Shown: positions 35,341-47,516 of the stretch, piece by piece | Layout of the letters: the number at the start of each line of letters is the position of its first letter | Position numbering within the stretch: the stretch's first letter is position 1 | Assembly: GCA_030549495.1 (NCBI GenBank) | Contig: JAUIRK010000897.1 | Span: forward strand, 393,001 to 457,000 | Direction of reading: 5' to 3' | Source of the DNA: Nectonema munidae | Taxonomy: Eukaryota; Nematomorpha; Nectonematoida; Nectonematidae | DNA length: 64,000 nt | Made by a program: the position numbers and the translations under genes | The notes under the pieces: generated by a model | Database searches by the model: none | What the model saw: only the letters and a program-made list of their open reading frames with translations | Told to the model about the DNA's origin: nothing

Positions 35341-36865
35341 ATAAAGAAAATTGGTATCGACATCGGTAAAATAATATAAAAACCGACTCTTTGCCAGATA
35401 CGATATATTTGCGTAAAAATTAAAAATGTAAAACTAATGCAATTTGAAATTAAAATTTTTTAAGTTATATAACTTTATAGGTCGTGAAGTAAAATGTTTT
35501 AAGGATGTATGTCCCTGATGTATTGTCAAAATTATTTACAAAATCATGGTAAGACAAGGTAGGAACATCAGTATCGATTAAAATTCTAGAATAGGTACAC
35601 CCCTATTTCTAAGTTTTATTGTAATTTTTTTTAACAATAAAAATTAATATAAAAATATACTTGGAAAATTTTATTGTAGATATTTCTCATATTTTAGTCA
35701 ATGGAAAGTAAGAGAAAAACTTGCCAAGGCAATATTTTATCGTTTTAACGTCTAAAAAATAAGGACTGATCTTGATAACACCCATAGTTCAAACTCTAGA
35801 AATACAGAAAAATTAGAAAACTCACAATTCAGAACTAGTATTATCACCATCAAGCTTTAGTATGAGTACCAATAAATCTTCTGATACAGGCCAATCTATA
35901 CATTTTTAACAAGTATCTTTTTTGACCTGAGAACCTTATGCTAAACAACTTAAATTTTTATTGTAATTATTATTTTACAATATTGTTACCAATGAATTTC
36001 TACAAAGTATACTTTGAAATTTATTGTTTCTTTATACATCTAATGAAAACTGTCTAATTTCTTTATAGATGTGATGAAACTGTCGCTACATATACTCACC
36101 AAAATTTAAGACTTACATGCAAAAATTTGTAAAACTAACATGGAGTGTTTTCATCGAGAAACAATTGCGCCGATTGAATTGAACTAAAATAGGCTTGATA
36201 GATGATCGAACCCAACACCTAAAGTTATCAAAACCTAGTTTCTGACAAACCTTACTCAAGCTTTTAAATATTAATAAAAAAAATAAATGAACTTATATTA
36301 AAGAATGTTTAAATATTTTATGAATGGGATAAGATTCATTGTATTACTCATACGCTACATGTATAAGAGGGGGGATAAATTATAAATTCAAAAATTTTTG
36401 TTTCTGCATTTTCAATAAATTCTGTCCCCCAGTACGAATCACCAAAAATCTTTGGCCAATGATTTTGGTGATTATTAAAATTTTATTTCTGTATTAAAAA
36501 ATATGACTATATATGATGAAATTAATAAATTTAAATTAACCGTAGAGATCACATTTATCACCCCATTAGTGTGATGAGAAGGGTTAGGAAGGAAAAGAAG
36601 ATTCAAAAATAGAAATTAAAAAAAAAAATTTTTATTAAAGCATATTAATATAAATCTTTCTAAGAAAAGAATAAAAAATTATAATACTCAGTGATACTAT
36701 AATATGGAAGTCATTAACATTTATTAAATAAAGTAAATTTTTGTCCGACTTCTAGGAGACTGAACAAATGGGTATTTGAAATTCATTATATTTGAAATGA
36801 AAGTAAAAACAACAAATAAACTAATTTCAAATCTGGAGACAAGAAAGAAGAATAACTTAAAGATT
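35341..36865. other. AT-rich region without recognised content
   Basis: No gene, repeat end or array unit was supported on either strand. Confidence 0.5.
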
Positions 36866-37199
36866 TGATGAAGGGATAGTGAAAGCCGCTATATGTATAA
36901 GCTTACTTAAAAAAAACATAATATGGAAACCCACAAACATTCTATAAACATTAAAAACACGCGCAGCTAATCTTCAGGAACCCTCCTATTTCAATTCGGA
37001 AACAATACACAAAAAGAAATGGCCATAAAATCACTAGCGAACAATGGCCTAGTATTCCATGTCTAGTCCTTTCGGGCATCCCCATTGACATCCCTATTGA
37101 AAATATCGCTACACAATTCCTACATGAGAATTGCTTCCTTAAAGACTTAGGCTCACTAACGTCAATTAAATAATTAGGTAAAAAAGGCTTGTACTCCTA

Positions 37200-37565
37200 A
37201 ATTATATCATTTCAAACATCCACCAACACACTTTTCAAGCATCATTGCGAAAATCATAAAATCATTCTAAATCACACAATTCTTCAGTCTAAAATCTTCA
37301 AATCACGTCTTACACAATGCGACAACTGTCTAAAATTCCACCACACATCATTAAAATGTAAATTCTCATCTCCACACTGCAACCACAGCGGCAACAGGGG
37401 TCACTCAATCTCCACGTGCATTTTCAATAAAGATCCCTTTAAAATATCATGCTCAAACTGCCATCAGAATCATCCCTCCACATCTGATATATGCCCTTTT
37501 CTCATTCAACATCTTAAAGACCTCAACGAGACACACACAAATACCATCAAAAACTACATATACTA
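37200..37565 (+). pseudogene. LINE A ORF1 with zinc knuckles
   Basis: CDNCLKFHHTSLKCKF, a degenerate C-N-x-x-G-x-x-G-H-x-x-x-x-C block and CSNCHQNHPSTSDICPF form the CCHC zinc-knuckle set of LINE ORF1 proteins, which bind the element's RNA. Upstream sequence (36960-37200) reads as gag-like protein with breaks. Confidence 0.7.
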
Positions 37566-37569
37566 AATT

Positions 37570-38335
37570 TTCTTCATATTAATCTGAAATACTCCCCCCA
37601 TAGCTGGTCAAATCTTCTCAACATTTTCTTCTCTTCATCCTACGACGTTTTCTCTCTAAATGAACCCTACACTTCAAAACTCTCTCCTCCACCTCATACA
37701 AATTAATACACCTCTACACCCCACCTCTAACTCATTACTCCGCCTGCATTCTAATAAAGTCAACACTAAATTTCTCTTTTCTTTCTCAATTCTCGTCACA
37801 ACAATATGTATTCACAATAATTTTCTCATAAAACGCACCTCTCCTATTCTGCTCCTATTACTCGCCTCCTTCCAACCCCAAAGCATTCACAAACGATTTC
37901 ACACATTCTCTGAACCAAGCTAAGGCCCACATCGCATCACTATCCAATTCATATCATTTAATAATCTCAACGGACTGTAACGCCCAATCTTTTCTTTGGG
38001 GCCATAAGGAAAATATGCGCGGCGTTGAATCCCTATCTTTTATCACACAAAATAACCTACGAATATGCGACGACACAAAAAAACATACCTTCTTCAAAAT
38101 CGTTCAGAACAACTTAATTTCCTCTCACATCAACATCACTCTAGCGTCACCAAACACACACAATCTCATTTTTAACTGGACCATATCCAACCAACCATCC
38201 GCATCTGATCACCACTACATCACTTTCCAGATTAATTTCGCCCCAAAATTTCCATACGCGCACCCTAACAACATCTGCAAAGCACACTCACTGGTGCACA
38301 TTTTTGCGAACACTTGTAACCCAGTTACCTGAATC
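37570..38335 (+). pseudogene. LINE A endonuclease remnant
   Basis: The best part is 38015-38332: RGVESLSFITQNNLRICDD, SHINITLAS and SASDHHYITFQ, the C-terminal half of an I/R1-style endonuclease, with a D-C-N-A block just before it near 37976. Earlier parts are scrambled by stops. Confidence 0.7.
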
Positions 38336-38559
38336 CATACCTGGGGTATCCACAACCACCGAGATAGAAGCTGCTGCTCTCAAAATCAATAACACACTTT
38401 CTTCTGCCATCAACCTCACCTTCTAACCCCTTTACCATAAGGAAACATGCATACTTTTGGACCTCAACCTTAAACCAACAAAAGAAAATCTTGCGTCACG
38501 CTCTAAAAAATTTAAGAAAGAATTCCTCTTCATCTAACCTTTCTCTGTACTCAAGTATC

Positions 38560-39135
38560 CGACATCTCTCCTTAACATGCATCTCAAAAAATACCCACCC
38601 TACATAATCAAGTTAATCAGCAACTACCTACAAAACCGCTGCTTAATCTTCCGCGAAAAATCTATCCGCGCAGTTCATACACTCTCTCTCTCCACTCCCC
38701 AAGGAGGTTGCCTCTCTGATATCCTCTAGCTCATTCTCATCAATCCTCTCCGAGATCTCCTCGAGTCCAAATTTCACTTTTCCCAGTGCTACTCTGACGA
38801 TCTTCTCTTTTCTTTTTCAGCAAACACACAACACGAAAATCTCCAGAATATCGCCTCACTTTTCAACATCCTGAACTTCACCGCCACCTCTCTAAAAATA
38901 TCTTTCAAAACATCCAAAACTACCCTAATTCATTTCACTCGCAAACACTCCCCACATCTACCTTTGCTTACCAATCATAACACCCTCATTCAACCCGCAA
39001 CCACCATCAATTATCTAGGTCTTACCTTTCAAATAAACATGAAATGGTCCATACACTTCAAAAACACCTAAAACAAACTATCACAGACTCTGTTCCAACT
39101 AAGACAAGCAATCTCATACAAATGGGGTCTAAGTA
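38560..39135 (+). pseudogene. LINE A reverse transcriptase (first part)
   Basis: STPQGGCLSDIL and, after an in-frame TAG, LILINPL, then QCYSDDLLFSF (the catalytic D-D kept) and TINYLGLTF. It stops in the thumb region at about 39135, where LINE C was inserted. Confidence 0.75.
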
Positions 39136-39459
39136 TACATCATTCTTTATTGCAAAATATGATCATAATTTTAAAATTACCCCGCTACATTTACATTATA
39201 AAATGGCTTTTTTTAATTATATATTATATACTTTTTTTCATTATTTATTTTTATTATATTATACAATTTTTTGTATTTAGTGTTAGTTCCTAAGGGAACA
39301 TATAGATAAATTAAAAGATCTTTTGAGTAAAATTGAAACTCTTTCTAAAAAAGAAATAAAGTCTAGACTTTCTCAAATTATTTCCGAATTTAATGAAAAA
39401 GATTCATTGAATTCCAACTTTGTGATATAGACAACAATGTAAAAACTTTTTTAAATAGT

Positions 39460-40272
39460 TTGGACTTAACCTCCACCTTTCCTAATACTGAAAAAAGCTT
39501 AGATAAATGTTCTATTTTTGATAAAAAAATTTCTAATGTCAAATCCGATAATAAAACTTATTCTGACGCTGTGAAAAAATCGAATTTTCTTAAAGTTAAA
39601 TTCGATAAACACGAAGATTGTCTTGAGTTTAAGAAGTTTTCCGATACCGCTTTATCTAAAGTTAAAGTAAAAAATTTGAAAACTACCAAAAATGCTTTGA
39701 TGTTTACATTTCCTAATTCTACTTCGTTAGAAAACGCTAATGAACATTTTGAAAACAAAATAAAAGATGACAAAACTCTGCGTATAACTCGAAATCCTAT
39801 TTTTAATCCAAAAATTATGATAAACAATCTTAATAGTGATCTGAAAGATGACGAAATTTTAAGTTTAATTTATGACAAAAATGAATACATCAAGAAATCT
39901 ATAGATACTGGAAATCTTTTTAAAATTCTTTTTTCAAAAATTAATGCTAAAACTAATATAAAATTTATGGTTTTAACGGTTGATCCTGAAATTAGGTCTT
40001 TAATTAAATGTAATAGTGATAATTTGTTCATTGGGTACAAATGTCATCATGTTATAGACTTTTTTTCTTTCAAACAATGTAATATTTGTTGTAAATATGG
40101 TCATAACTCCACATCTTGTAAATCTTCCAATTCACCAACTTATAAGATTTGCTCTGGTTCTCATCTATCAAGTGTGTGCCCTGATATGTCTAATAAAGAC
40201 ATGTACAAATGTACCAACTATATCCTTAAAAAAATCAGCTGTTTTAATGTTTTTCTGTTGATGATATTGTAA
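39460..40272 (+). pseudogene. LINE C ORF1 (gag-like)
   Basis: A long open frame of 270 codons. A Lys/Asp/Asn-rich N-terminal half is followed by a gag-like fold region (NPKIMINNLNSDLKDDEIL) and degenerate knuckles QCNICCKYGHNSTSCKSS and CSGSHLSSVCPD. In Jockey-type elements this protein coats the RNA. The frame is open but the third knuckle is disrupted, so I call it decayed. Confidence 0.75.
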
Positions 40273-40477
40273 TTACAGCTACTTCTTTTAATTCATCTTC
40301 TGCTGGTTGGGACAATATTTCTAACATTTCAATATTTGTGAACATGTTTATTTCTAATAAAATCGGTATGATTCTTATAAGTTTCTTATCTAAAAATATT
40401 TGTTTACTTTTTAAAAAAATTTTACTTGAAAGTGGTTATCCAATCCAGTTTAAAAATCGCCAAAGTAATTCCAGTCT

Positions 40478-40615
40478 TTAACCCATTTAAGACCAAGCAA
40501 AGCAGACGACATCTAAAAAAACGCAGACGATTTATATTCAAAGTCATTGAAAAAAGCAGACGAAGATGAAATTACTTATGTTCCAAAATAGGAACACTGG
40601 TCGTAAATGGGTTAA
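40478..40615. mobile_element. piggyBac-type MITE, complete
   Basis: TTAA | CCCATTTAAGACCA at the left and, as complement, CCCATTTACGACCAGTGT | TTAA at the right, with TTAA duplicated on both sides. 130 bp between the duplications. Lies at the junction between ORF1 and RT of LINE C. Nearly identical to 21362-21496. Confidence 0.9.
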
Positions 40616-40619
40616 ATCA

Positions 40620-41790
40620 GGTAATAAATGCTATCCAAGTAATTATAGACCCATTAGCATCTTTCCTTTTATAGGTAAAATCTTCGAGAAAATTATTTTT
40701 AATCGGATGATAAAGTATTTAAATAAATTTGATAATATCAATTCAAGACAGTTTGGTTTCCGGCTTGGTATGTCGACTGATTTAGCTGTTGGAAATTTAG
40801 TAAATTATAATTTAGAGACCTTGGACAATGGTTTGGAATCGTGTGTTATTTATATAGATTTTTCAAAAGCTTTTGATAGTATAAATTATGAATACCTACT
40901 AGCTAAATTACATAGATATGGTTTTAGAGATAAATTTTTAGAACTTTTAAAAAGTTACCTTTCCAATCGTCAACAATATGTTTTTGTAAATAACAGTGCG
41001 TCTAAGTATTCTAAATTAAATAAAGGTGTGCCACAAGCCTCTATCCTTGGCCCACTTTTATTTATTCTTTATGTTAATGATATTTTTGCTCTTCAAAATT
41101 TTGATTTTACTCTTTATTTCTACGCTCATGATTGCACTATTTTGTATCGAAGTAAAAATCTTTTTTTGGATCAATATATTATTAATAAGTTTCTCTCTGA
41201 ATTTTATAATTGGTGTTGCACTAATGATCTATATATAAATGTACCAAAGTCTAAATATATGATTTTCAGTAAGTTTAACAAAAATATTTGTCTTTTTTTA
41301 AAAATTGGAGAAGACTATCTTCAGAGGACGAATACTTATAATTATTTAGGAATAACTATAGATTTTAATCTTAGTTTTTCAAATCATTTCAATAATGTTT
41401 TAAAAGATACCTCAATAGCACTTGGCATGTTGTTTAAAATTAAAAATCTTCTTGATACTAAGACCAAAATAAATATTTATTATGCCCTTTTTTATTCTAA
41501 GATTCTTTACTCTAACTTTATTTGGTCTTCATCTAACGTGTCCAAACTCCCAACATTACAGAAAAAAACAAGACAGGGCTTTGAAAGTTCTATTCAATAG
41601 GGATGCTGAGTACATACGTAGTTTATATAAAATCCCGAATCTTTTACAAATTAGACAAATTCAATTATCTCTTTTCGTTCATAAATGTATAAATCTAAAA
41701 CAAGAAATTAATTTTAATTATTGTGAAAATCGCCAGTTTCATCAGCACAACTTACGCAACAAACACAATTTAAGAAATATAAGATATTAA
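40620..41790 (+). pseudogene. LINE C reverse transcriptase
   Basis: Frames to 41600 and from 41482. Blocks: SNYRPISIFPFIGKIFEK, IYIDFSKAFDSINYEYLL (catalytic Asp kept), KGVPQASILGPLLF (usual Q-G reads Q-A), LYFYAHDCTIL (the A-D-D box reads A-H-D, so inactive). The thumb and tail follow, and one frame change lies near 41570. The apparent start codon lies inside the MITE and is not a real start. Confidence 0.82.
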
Positions 41791-42144
41791 TTTGCCAAAA
41801 GTAATAAATTTTTTATTAAAAAGTCCATAAAAACCTGGAATAGCCTTCCCATTTGTATTAGGCTTCTGAAAAACACTTGTAGTTTCAAACGTAAATGTAA
41901 AAAATTTTTCATTTCAACTCGTTAATGTCTTTGAGTATATTTATTACCCATACTATATTTTATATCTTTGAGATTTTGGTACTCGTGCTCTTTTGTATTT
42001 TTTTTAGGTAATTCCTTTTCATATTCCCCTTCCAACCACAATGCATCTCTACATCCAGCATCAATTTTTCGCCAGTTCATCGCTTCTCTATCAGCAATAA
42101 TTGATGTTTGCTTTCTTCTCTCTTTTTTTTACGTATGTATATAT
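41791..42144 (+). other. LINE C tail and 3' region before the hAT insertion
   Basis: Remaining C-terminal codons (KSIKTWNSLP-like) to about 41925, then 3' untranslated sequence, interrupted at 42144. Confidence 0.6.
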
Positions 42145-45100
42145 CAGGGGCGAAGCGTCATTGCAAGCAAGACATGCACTGCATGCCTACTAAACAAAAC
42201 AAGCAATATGTAGTGATGTATTACTCTTGCAAAACAGAATACATATGATGGTTAAAATAAAGAGATTATAGCTAAGTGAAGGGAGATAAGCAAGCAGTCT
42301 TGAAATTGCTTTCCAAGTAATCGAAGTGTTATAAAAGGAGACGTAGCGAAAGAGAGAGAAAGTATGCATATGGCAATATTAATATATGTTTTGCTCTCAT
42401 CCATACTCTTTCTCTTTCTGCGTGAGGAAAAGATAGGCAAGCAATGTTAGTTTTGCTTAAAACAAGAGAGATAGCGTGTATACAAGCAATCTGTTTTGCT
42501 TCATTTATACTCTCTCACTGTGTGATGCAAGACAAGCAATATTAGTTGTGCTTTCATAGCAAGAAAGATAGAGTATGTGAAAGCCATGTATGTGAAAGCA
42601 ATGTATCTTTTGCTTTCATGAATATTCTGCTGCATGATGCAAGGCAAGCAAACTTATTCAATACAAAATATATGTGAAAATGAAAAATAAACAAATGATA
42701 GTTTTTCTTAGGAAAGTATACGAAGATGGGCAAGCAGTTTTAAAATTGCTTTCTAAGTAACGTATTAGAAAAAGAGATATATAGAAAGAGAGATTGCCTA
42801 TATAGAAGCAATTAAAAATGTATAATATGCAACATGTGTATAGCTTTTATTCATACTTTCACTGTGGACGAACCTTATTTATTGACATATAAACATTTTT
42901 TTAATTGGCATTATTCTTTTTCCAACGTACTCTGTTATGTCTTTTAACGTCTTTGAAATTTTGAAATATAAATGGTTTTCATCTCTTTCCTTTGAAGAAA
43001 AAAGGAAAATTCTTGATAATCCTAAGCAATCACCTTCTCTTAATTTAATCAAAAAGAACAAAAATTTTACAAGAAAATTTAATTTATGTATTTACACTAG
43101 TTGTTCGTGGATATGTGGAAATTCTGAAAATAATAATCTGTTTTGTTGGCCATGTTTGCTTTTTTCTAAAGAAAAGACATTTTGGAGTTGCATTAAAAAA
43201 GGTTACAACGATCTTAACAACCTACACAATCCAATTTTACGTCATGAAAAAACACAAAATCATCTCAATTGCGTTGTTGATTTAGTAACGTTTGGAAAGA
43301 CGCCTAGAGTAGAACTTTTAGTGGACCATCACAAAGCTCTCAATATTTCTAGACATAACGAAGAAGTAAACAGAAATCGTGAAATTCTTGAAAGGTTAAT
43401 CAAAGTTACTTGTTTCTTAGCTATGCAAGAGTTATCATTTCTTGGACATTACGAAGATCAACTTTCTTCTAATAAAGGAAATTTTGTTGAGTTGGTAAAT
43501 TTTTTGAGCGAGTTCGGCGAAAAATTGTATATCCACTTAAAAACTTCTAAAGTTTTCAAAGGTTTATCTTCTACAATTCAAAATGATCTTATTTTTTGTG
43601 TTGGCGAAGTTTTGTTACATTACATTAAAGAAGATTTAAAAAAAACTTTTTTGTTTCAGTACTGATGGATGAAACTTCTGATATTAGTTTTTTTTCTCAG
43701 CTTTCTACAGTAATACGTTACATTGATGAGCATGGTAATATTTGTGAAAGATTCATCAAATTTTCAGATGTCAGTAAAGACCGAACAGCTCAAGCTCTCT
43801 CAAAAGTAACAATTGAAACTTTGAAAGAAATTGGTCGCCTTGATAAGTTAATTTCTCAATCATACGACGTGGCTGCCGTAATGGCAAGTGAAATTAATGG
43901 TGTTCAAAAAGTTATACAAGGAATTGCTCCAAACGCTATTTTTATTCATTGTTACGCTCATCAATTGAATTTGGTTATATCGCAAAGTTTAAAAGAAATT
44001 CATGAATGTCAAATTTTTTTTTCAGTACTTAATTCTTTGTCTTCTTTTTTTTAGCAGTTCTACTAAAAGAGTTTCATTGCTAAGTGATATTGTTGGAAAA
44101 AGGTTTCCTAAATTAGCACCCACTAGATGGAATTATTCTTCATGACTTGTAGCAGTTTTAAAAGAATCTAAAGATGATCTTGCAGAACTTTTTAATTACA
44201 TATTTGACCATCCAGAAAAGTTTGATCCAAAAACACAAACACTTGCACATGGCTTATATTTCAACATAAATAGATTCGAGTTTGCTTTTTTATTGAACAT
44301 TCTTTCGAAGGTATTTCCGTTAACGGGTTTTCTTTTCAAGTTATTGCAAAGTAAATCTCTAAATATTTTTAAATCAAACTGTGGAGAAAATTGAAAAGTT
44401 GAAGTCATCTTACTTTGTAGAAGGATGGCAAGAAACAAAGACACAATACAATGAACCCTCACCAAAAAGAAGACAAGATGTTTCAAATGAAGAAAAGTAC
44501 AAAAAATTGTTTGACAGCATCTTTAATAATATTTTAACGCAAATCAAAGAACCATTTAAATTTCTAGAAAATATCAAGTTTATTGATAGACTGTAAAAAG
44601 TTTGGCACATATGTTCAATGTTTCCCCGAGGTAGCATTTAAGTCATTGGAAAAATGCTACAAGACATATTTCCAATTTTCTACCTTACGTTGTCAACTTT
44701 CCGTTTTATACAGTCATGAAAGCTTCTCTTCATTAAATGCAAGTAAATTAATTAAATTTTTTATTGAAAATGATCTGCATACAAATTTAAACGAAGTATT
44801 CAAGCTGCTAAATTTAGTCTTAACTCTGCCTATAACAACATCAAATGTTGAAAGATCATTCTCAGCTCTAAAAAGAATCAAAAGCTACCTTCGAAACACA
44901 CAAGGGGAAGAAAGACTTTCTAAATTAGCTTTAATATCGATTGAAAAGAAACTATTGAAAAAGCTGAGGGAGAAAAAAGAAATATTTTTTTCCGAAGTAA
45001 TTAATGAATTTTGCATGAAAAATAGAAGAATTGAATTTCAATTTAAATAAATTTTTTCCATATTACTTTTTCTTGATAACCTATATTTTGTGAAGTACTA

Positions 45101-45179
45101 TCGAAGAGTTGAAAACATTTGAAATTTACTTCATTTTTGTTTTTGCACGCCCTTTGTGTAGAAGCACGCTTCGCCACTG
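42145..45179 (+). mobile_element. hAT transposon with both ends and 8-bp target duplication
   Basis: The left end CAGGGGCGAAGCGT and the right end, read as complement, CAGTGGCGAAGCGTGCTTCT are flanked by GTATATAT at 42137-42144 and 45180-45187. 3,035 bp. The transposase gene is present but broken in about four places. The 5' 780 bp are crowded with AAGCAA/TTGCTTT motifs, probably transposase-binding subterminal repeats. Confidence 0.92.
42937..45050 (+). pseudogene. hAT transposase (TTF-finger type), broken
   Basis: The ATG at 42937 opens 242 codons with a TTF-type zinc finger (ENNNLFCWPCLLFSKEKTFW, then GYNDLNNLHNPILRHE) and the DUF4371-like region. After a frame change at about 43655 comes VLMDETSDIS (first catalytic Asp) and SQSYDVAAVM (second), and FIHCYAHQLNLV. 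A third part near 44100 has PTRWNYSS followed by a TGA where Trp is usual. The C-terminal dimerization block TTSNVERSFSALKRIKSYLR is at 44840-44900. Frame changes lie at 43655, 44045, about 44390 and about 44590. Resembles ZMYM-related hATs. Confidence 0.88.
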
Positions 45180-45187
45180 GTATATAT

Positions 45188-45465
45188 ATATATATATTTA
45201 GAAAATTATATGCTTTGTGGACATGTTTGAAAATTGTCTTTCTCCTATATATTGATCGTTTTGGAGTTTTTTTATCCTATTATATAACTGTTCCTCACTT
45301 CTTTTTTTGCCTTTATAATTATTATCTGGATTTTTTCTCCTATTTTTTATATTATTTTTAAGTCCTGTTGTAAATATGAATTTAGTATAGTGTTCCTATT
45401 TTTTATAGGTGTGACAATCACCTATTTGGTTTGATCCACCATGCTGTATGTTATTATTCTTATTA
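45188..45465 (+). other. LINE C 3' untranslated end
   Basis: Continues LINE C after the hAT. TAGTATAGTGTTCCTATTTT and TTGATCCACCATGCTGTATG are matched on the minus strand at 54844-54960. LINE A resumes at about 45466. Confidence 0.7.
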
Positions 45466-45905
45466 ATTTACAAATCTCTTATACTTCAGGAAATCCAATA
45501 TGGCATCTTCTCATGGGTCTCATCGCTCTCTAACCCATCTACCCTAACATATATATTCAAAATCCATAGACTCAGTCTATTAACCATCTCGAAAGCTTAT
45601 CGTACAACCCCAACATCTATTCTAGAAATCACACTGAACTGCACAGCACTCTTAATCCAACTGAAAGACACCATCATCAGACGCTACATTTGCACATACA
45701 AATATCTACTTCCCCCATTTTCAGCCTCCCATTCACATCTTCCACTGAACGTATCACACCCTCACACGAAAATGCTTAACACATCACTTCCGACTTCGCA
45801 CCGTTACCTCATACATACTAAGGTACACCCCACCACATTAGTACATCCCTCTTCGCCCCTTTCTTTTTCTATCACTACTCACACAAACAAATCTCTGGGC
45901 CGCTA
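45466..45905 (+). pseudogene. LINE A reverse transcriptase tail (second part)
   Basis: Begins YKSLILQEIQYGIFSW, which aligns with IYTLIILPIIQYGIFYW in the uninterrupted copy at 62650-62695. Open to 45906. Confidence 0.75.
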
Positions 45906-46543
45906 AACAGGTAAAAAAGCTCAGACATTGCTCCGACCCTTCAACCCTGAGAATCTTCAGAGACGCTTTCAATTCATTCCAAAAATACGCTATCGCCACC
46001 GCTTATTATGCAGGCGCCTCTCTATCTCCCTTCTTTTCTACAAGCTCTCCTTTAAATCATTTAACTACAACTTATGATGCTGAATGTCAAGCTTTAATCA
46101 CCTCATGCGATCAGATCACCCAACACATCAATACCTTCACACGTTTCACTCATATTCATTTCTATACAGACTCCTTGAACATCACGCGCGATCTACACCT
46201 TATCAAAAACGTTCCTTTCTTTGCTTCTAACTTGTTCTCAAAACTACGACTCCTCTCCACTCATTTCACTGTCTCCATTTTCTGGTGCCCCGCTCACTCC
46301 AACATACATGAAAACCTTCATGTTGACCATCTCGCCAAAAGTACTTTATCAAGAACCTGCATAACACATTTGACCTCAGTACACCCCAACGTCTTACTAC
46401 ACAACATTTCCATGCACACTCAAAACCAATGGCAAAACTCCCTCACCAACTCCACAAACACTGCTTTCGCGCATATCAAACATCAATACTATACACCAAT
46501 CTTGGGCTTCGCACAAATACACTCCATCGAGATCTCTTATTAG
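45906..46543 (+). pseudogene. LINE A RNase H domain
   Basis: TTYDAECQALITSCDQI (Glu block), IHFYTDSLNITRDL (Asp block) and VSIFWCPAHSNIHENLHVDH (His/Asp block) are the RNase H core. The first Asp block is unclear. This domain degrades the RNA template in I-group LINEs. Confidence 0.78.
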
Positions 46544-46973
46544 GTGGCTCTCGGGTCATTGCCTCTGCAAAACCTACTTTTTTCGCATTAAACTCTCAGA
46601 CAACCTAACGTGTTGGTTCTGCAACGCACTTTTCGAAAAACCATATCACATCGCCTTCCTCTGCCCATTCTTCATCTCACACCGACACAAACTTATCCAC
46701 ACATGCGCCTCAAACCTTGGCCACTTTCCCACTAATCTAAGCGACATCATTACATACTCAGAACTGTTAAACTTACTCTCCGCCTTGATAGGTACCATTG
46801 AACCCATCCTTCACCTCAGCCCGCAATAAAACCGACTATCCTTCTCTATATATATTTATTATTTCTAGAATACTCCTAACATCCTTCTTTGCATTCTTCT
46901 CTTCAACCCCCATCAAGCAATTTGTAAGCATATCAATTAAATTCTGAAAGTGCTTTGACATCTCTACCTACCA
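46544..46973 (+). pseudogene. LINE A C-terminal Cys/His motif and 3' end
   Basis: A C-W-F-C-N-A-L-F-E-K-P-Y-H-x5-C motif (46612-46665) is the zinc-binding tail found after RNase H in the other I-group copies here. The element ends near GAAAGTGCTTTGACATCTC at about 46955-46973, as does the copy at 52571. Confidence 0.7.
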
Positions 46974-47400
46974 TTGGCTTGCAGGCCTTTTGAATTTTTC
47001 CCATCTATAAATATGCAATGTCTTTTTCTTTTTAAATTCTTTATTTAATTCTTATTTATATGTTTAGGCATGTATTCCTATTTTATTTTATCAATTAAAA
47101 AATCTTCTTCTAGAATGGAATTTAAAAAATAGAAAATAAACTACTATTTATAAATACTCATACATGTCAACTAATTTTTTTTTTAGATTTTTTTTCCTCA
47201 ACTCAGTCTTAGTCCGTAAAGGTAAAACATTCCTATTTAATTTATTTTATTTTAGAATTATAAATTTATTGCCAAACAGGTCGATAGGAGTTTATTAATT
47301 TGCATTCTGTACTTTAATTATGCATTAAATAATTTTAATTGAGCATTAATTTTTGTTTTAATATTTTTACTTTAATTGCTCTTCTCAAATTCAAACCTTC
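46974..47400. other. AT-rich spacer between LINEs
   Basis: No gene or repeat end recognised. Confidence 0.5.
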
Positions 47401-47516
47401 AGATGTCATATCATTTTTTCGTCTTCGTTTTGACTATCTACGTACATTCTAATGCACTTGATTCTGCTCTTCAATCGCTACCCATCAACTTAATTTTCAT
47501 ACTTTAATTTATTTAG

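Larger units (their letters stand above)
39135..45465 (+). mobile_element. LINE C: LINE with zinc-knuckle ORF1, inserted into LINE A
   Basis: Runs from about 39135 to 45465 with a hAT transposon (42145-45179) in its 3' region. Keeps ORF1, lacks nearly all of the endonuclease (only about 200 bp lie between ORF1 and RT), keeps RT. Its 3' end (CCACCATGCTGTATGTTATT) is found again at 54844-54960 and faintly at 20835. Jockey-like by layout. Confidence 0.78.
36870..46973 (+). mobile_element. LINE A: I-group (RNase-H-bearing) element split by a later insertion
   Basis: Part one is 36870-39135 (gag-like ORF1, endonuclease, RT up to its thumb); part two is 45466-46973 (rest of RT tail, RNase H, Cys/His tail, 3' end). 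Amino-acid order resumes exactly across the gap: 62.2-62.7 kb holds a related copy without the interruption. The coding strand is markedly C-rich and G-poor, unlike the flanks. Many stops and frame breaks, so an old copy. The 5' limit is approximate. Confidence 0.8.
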
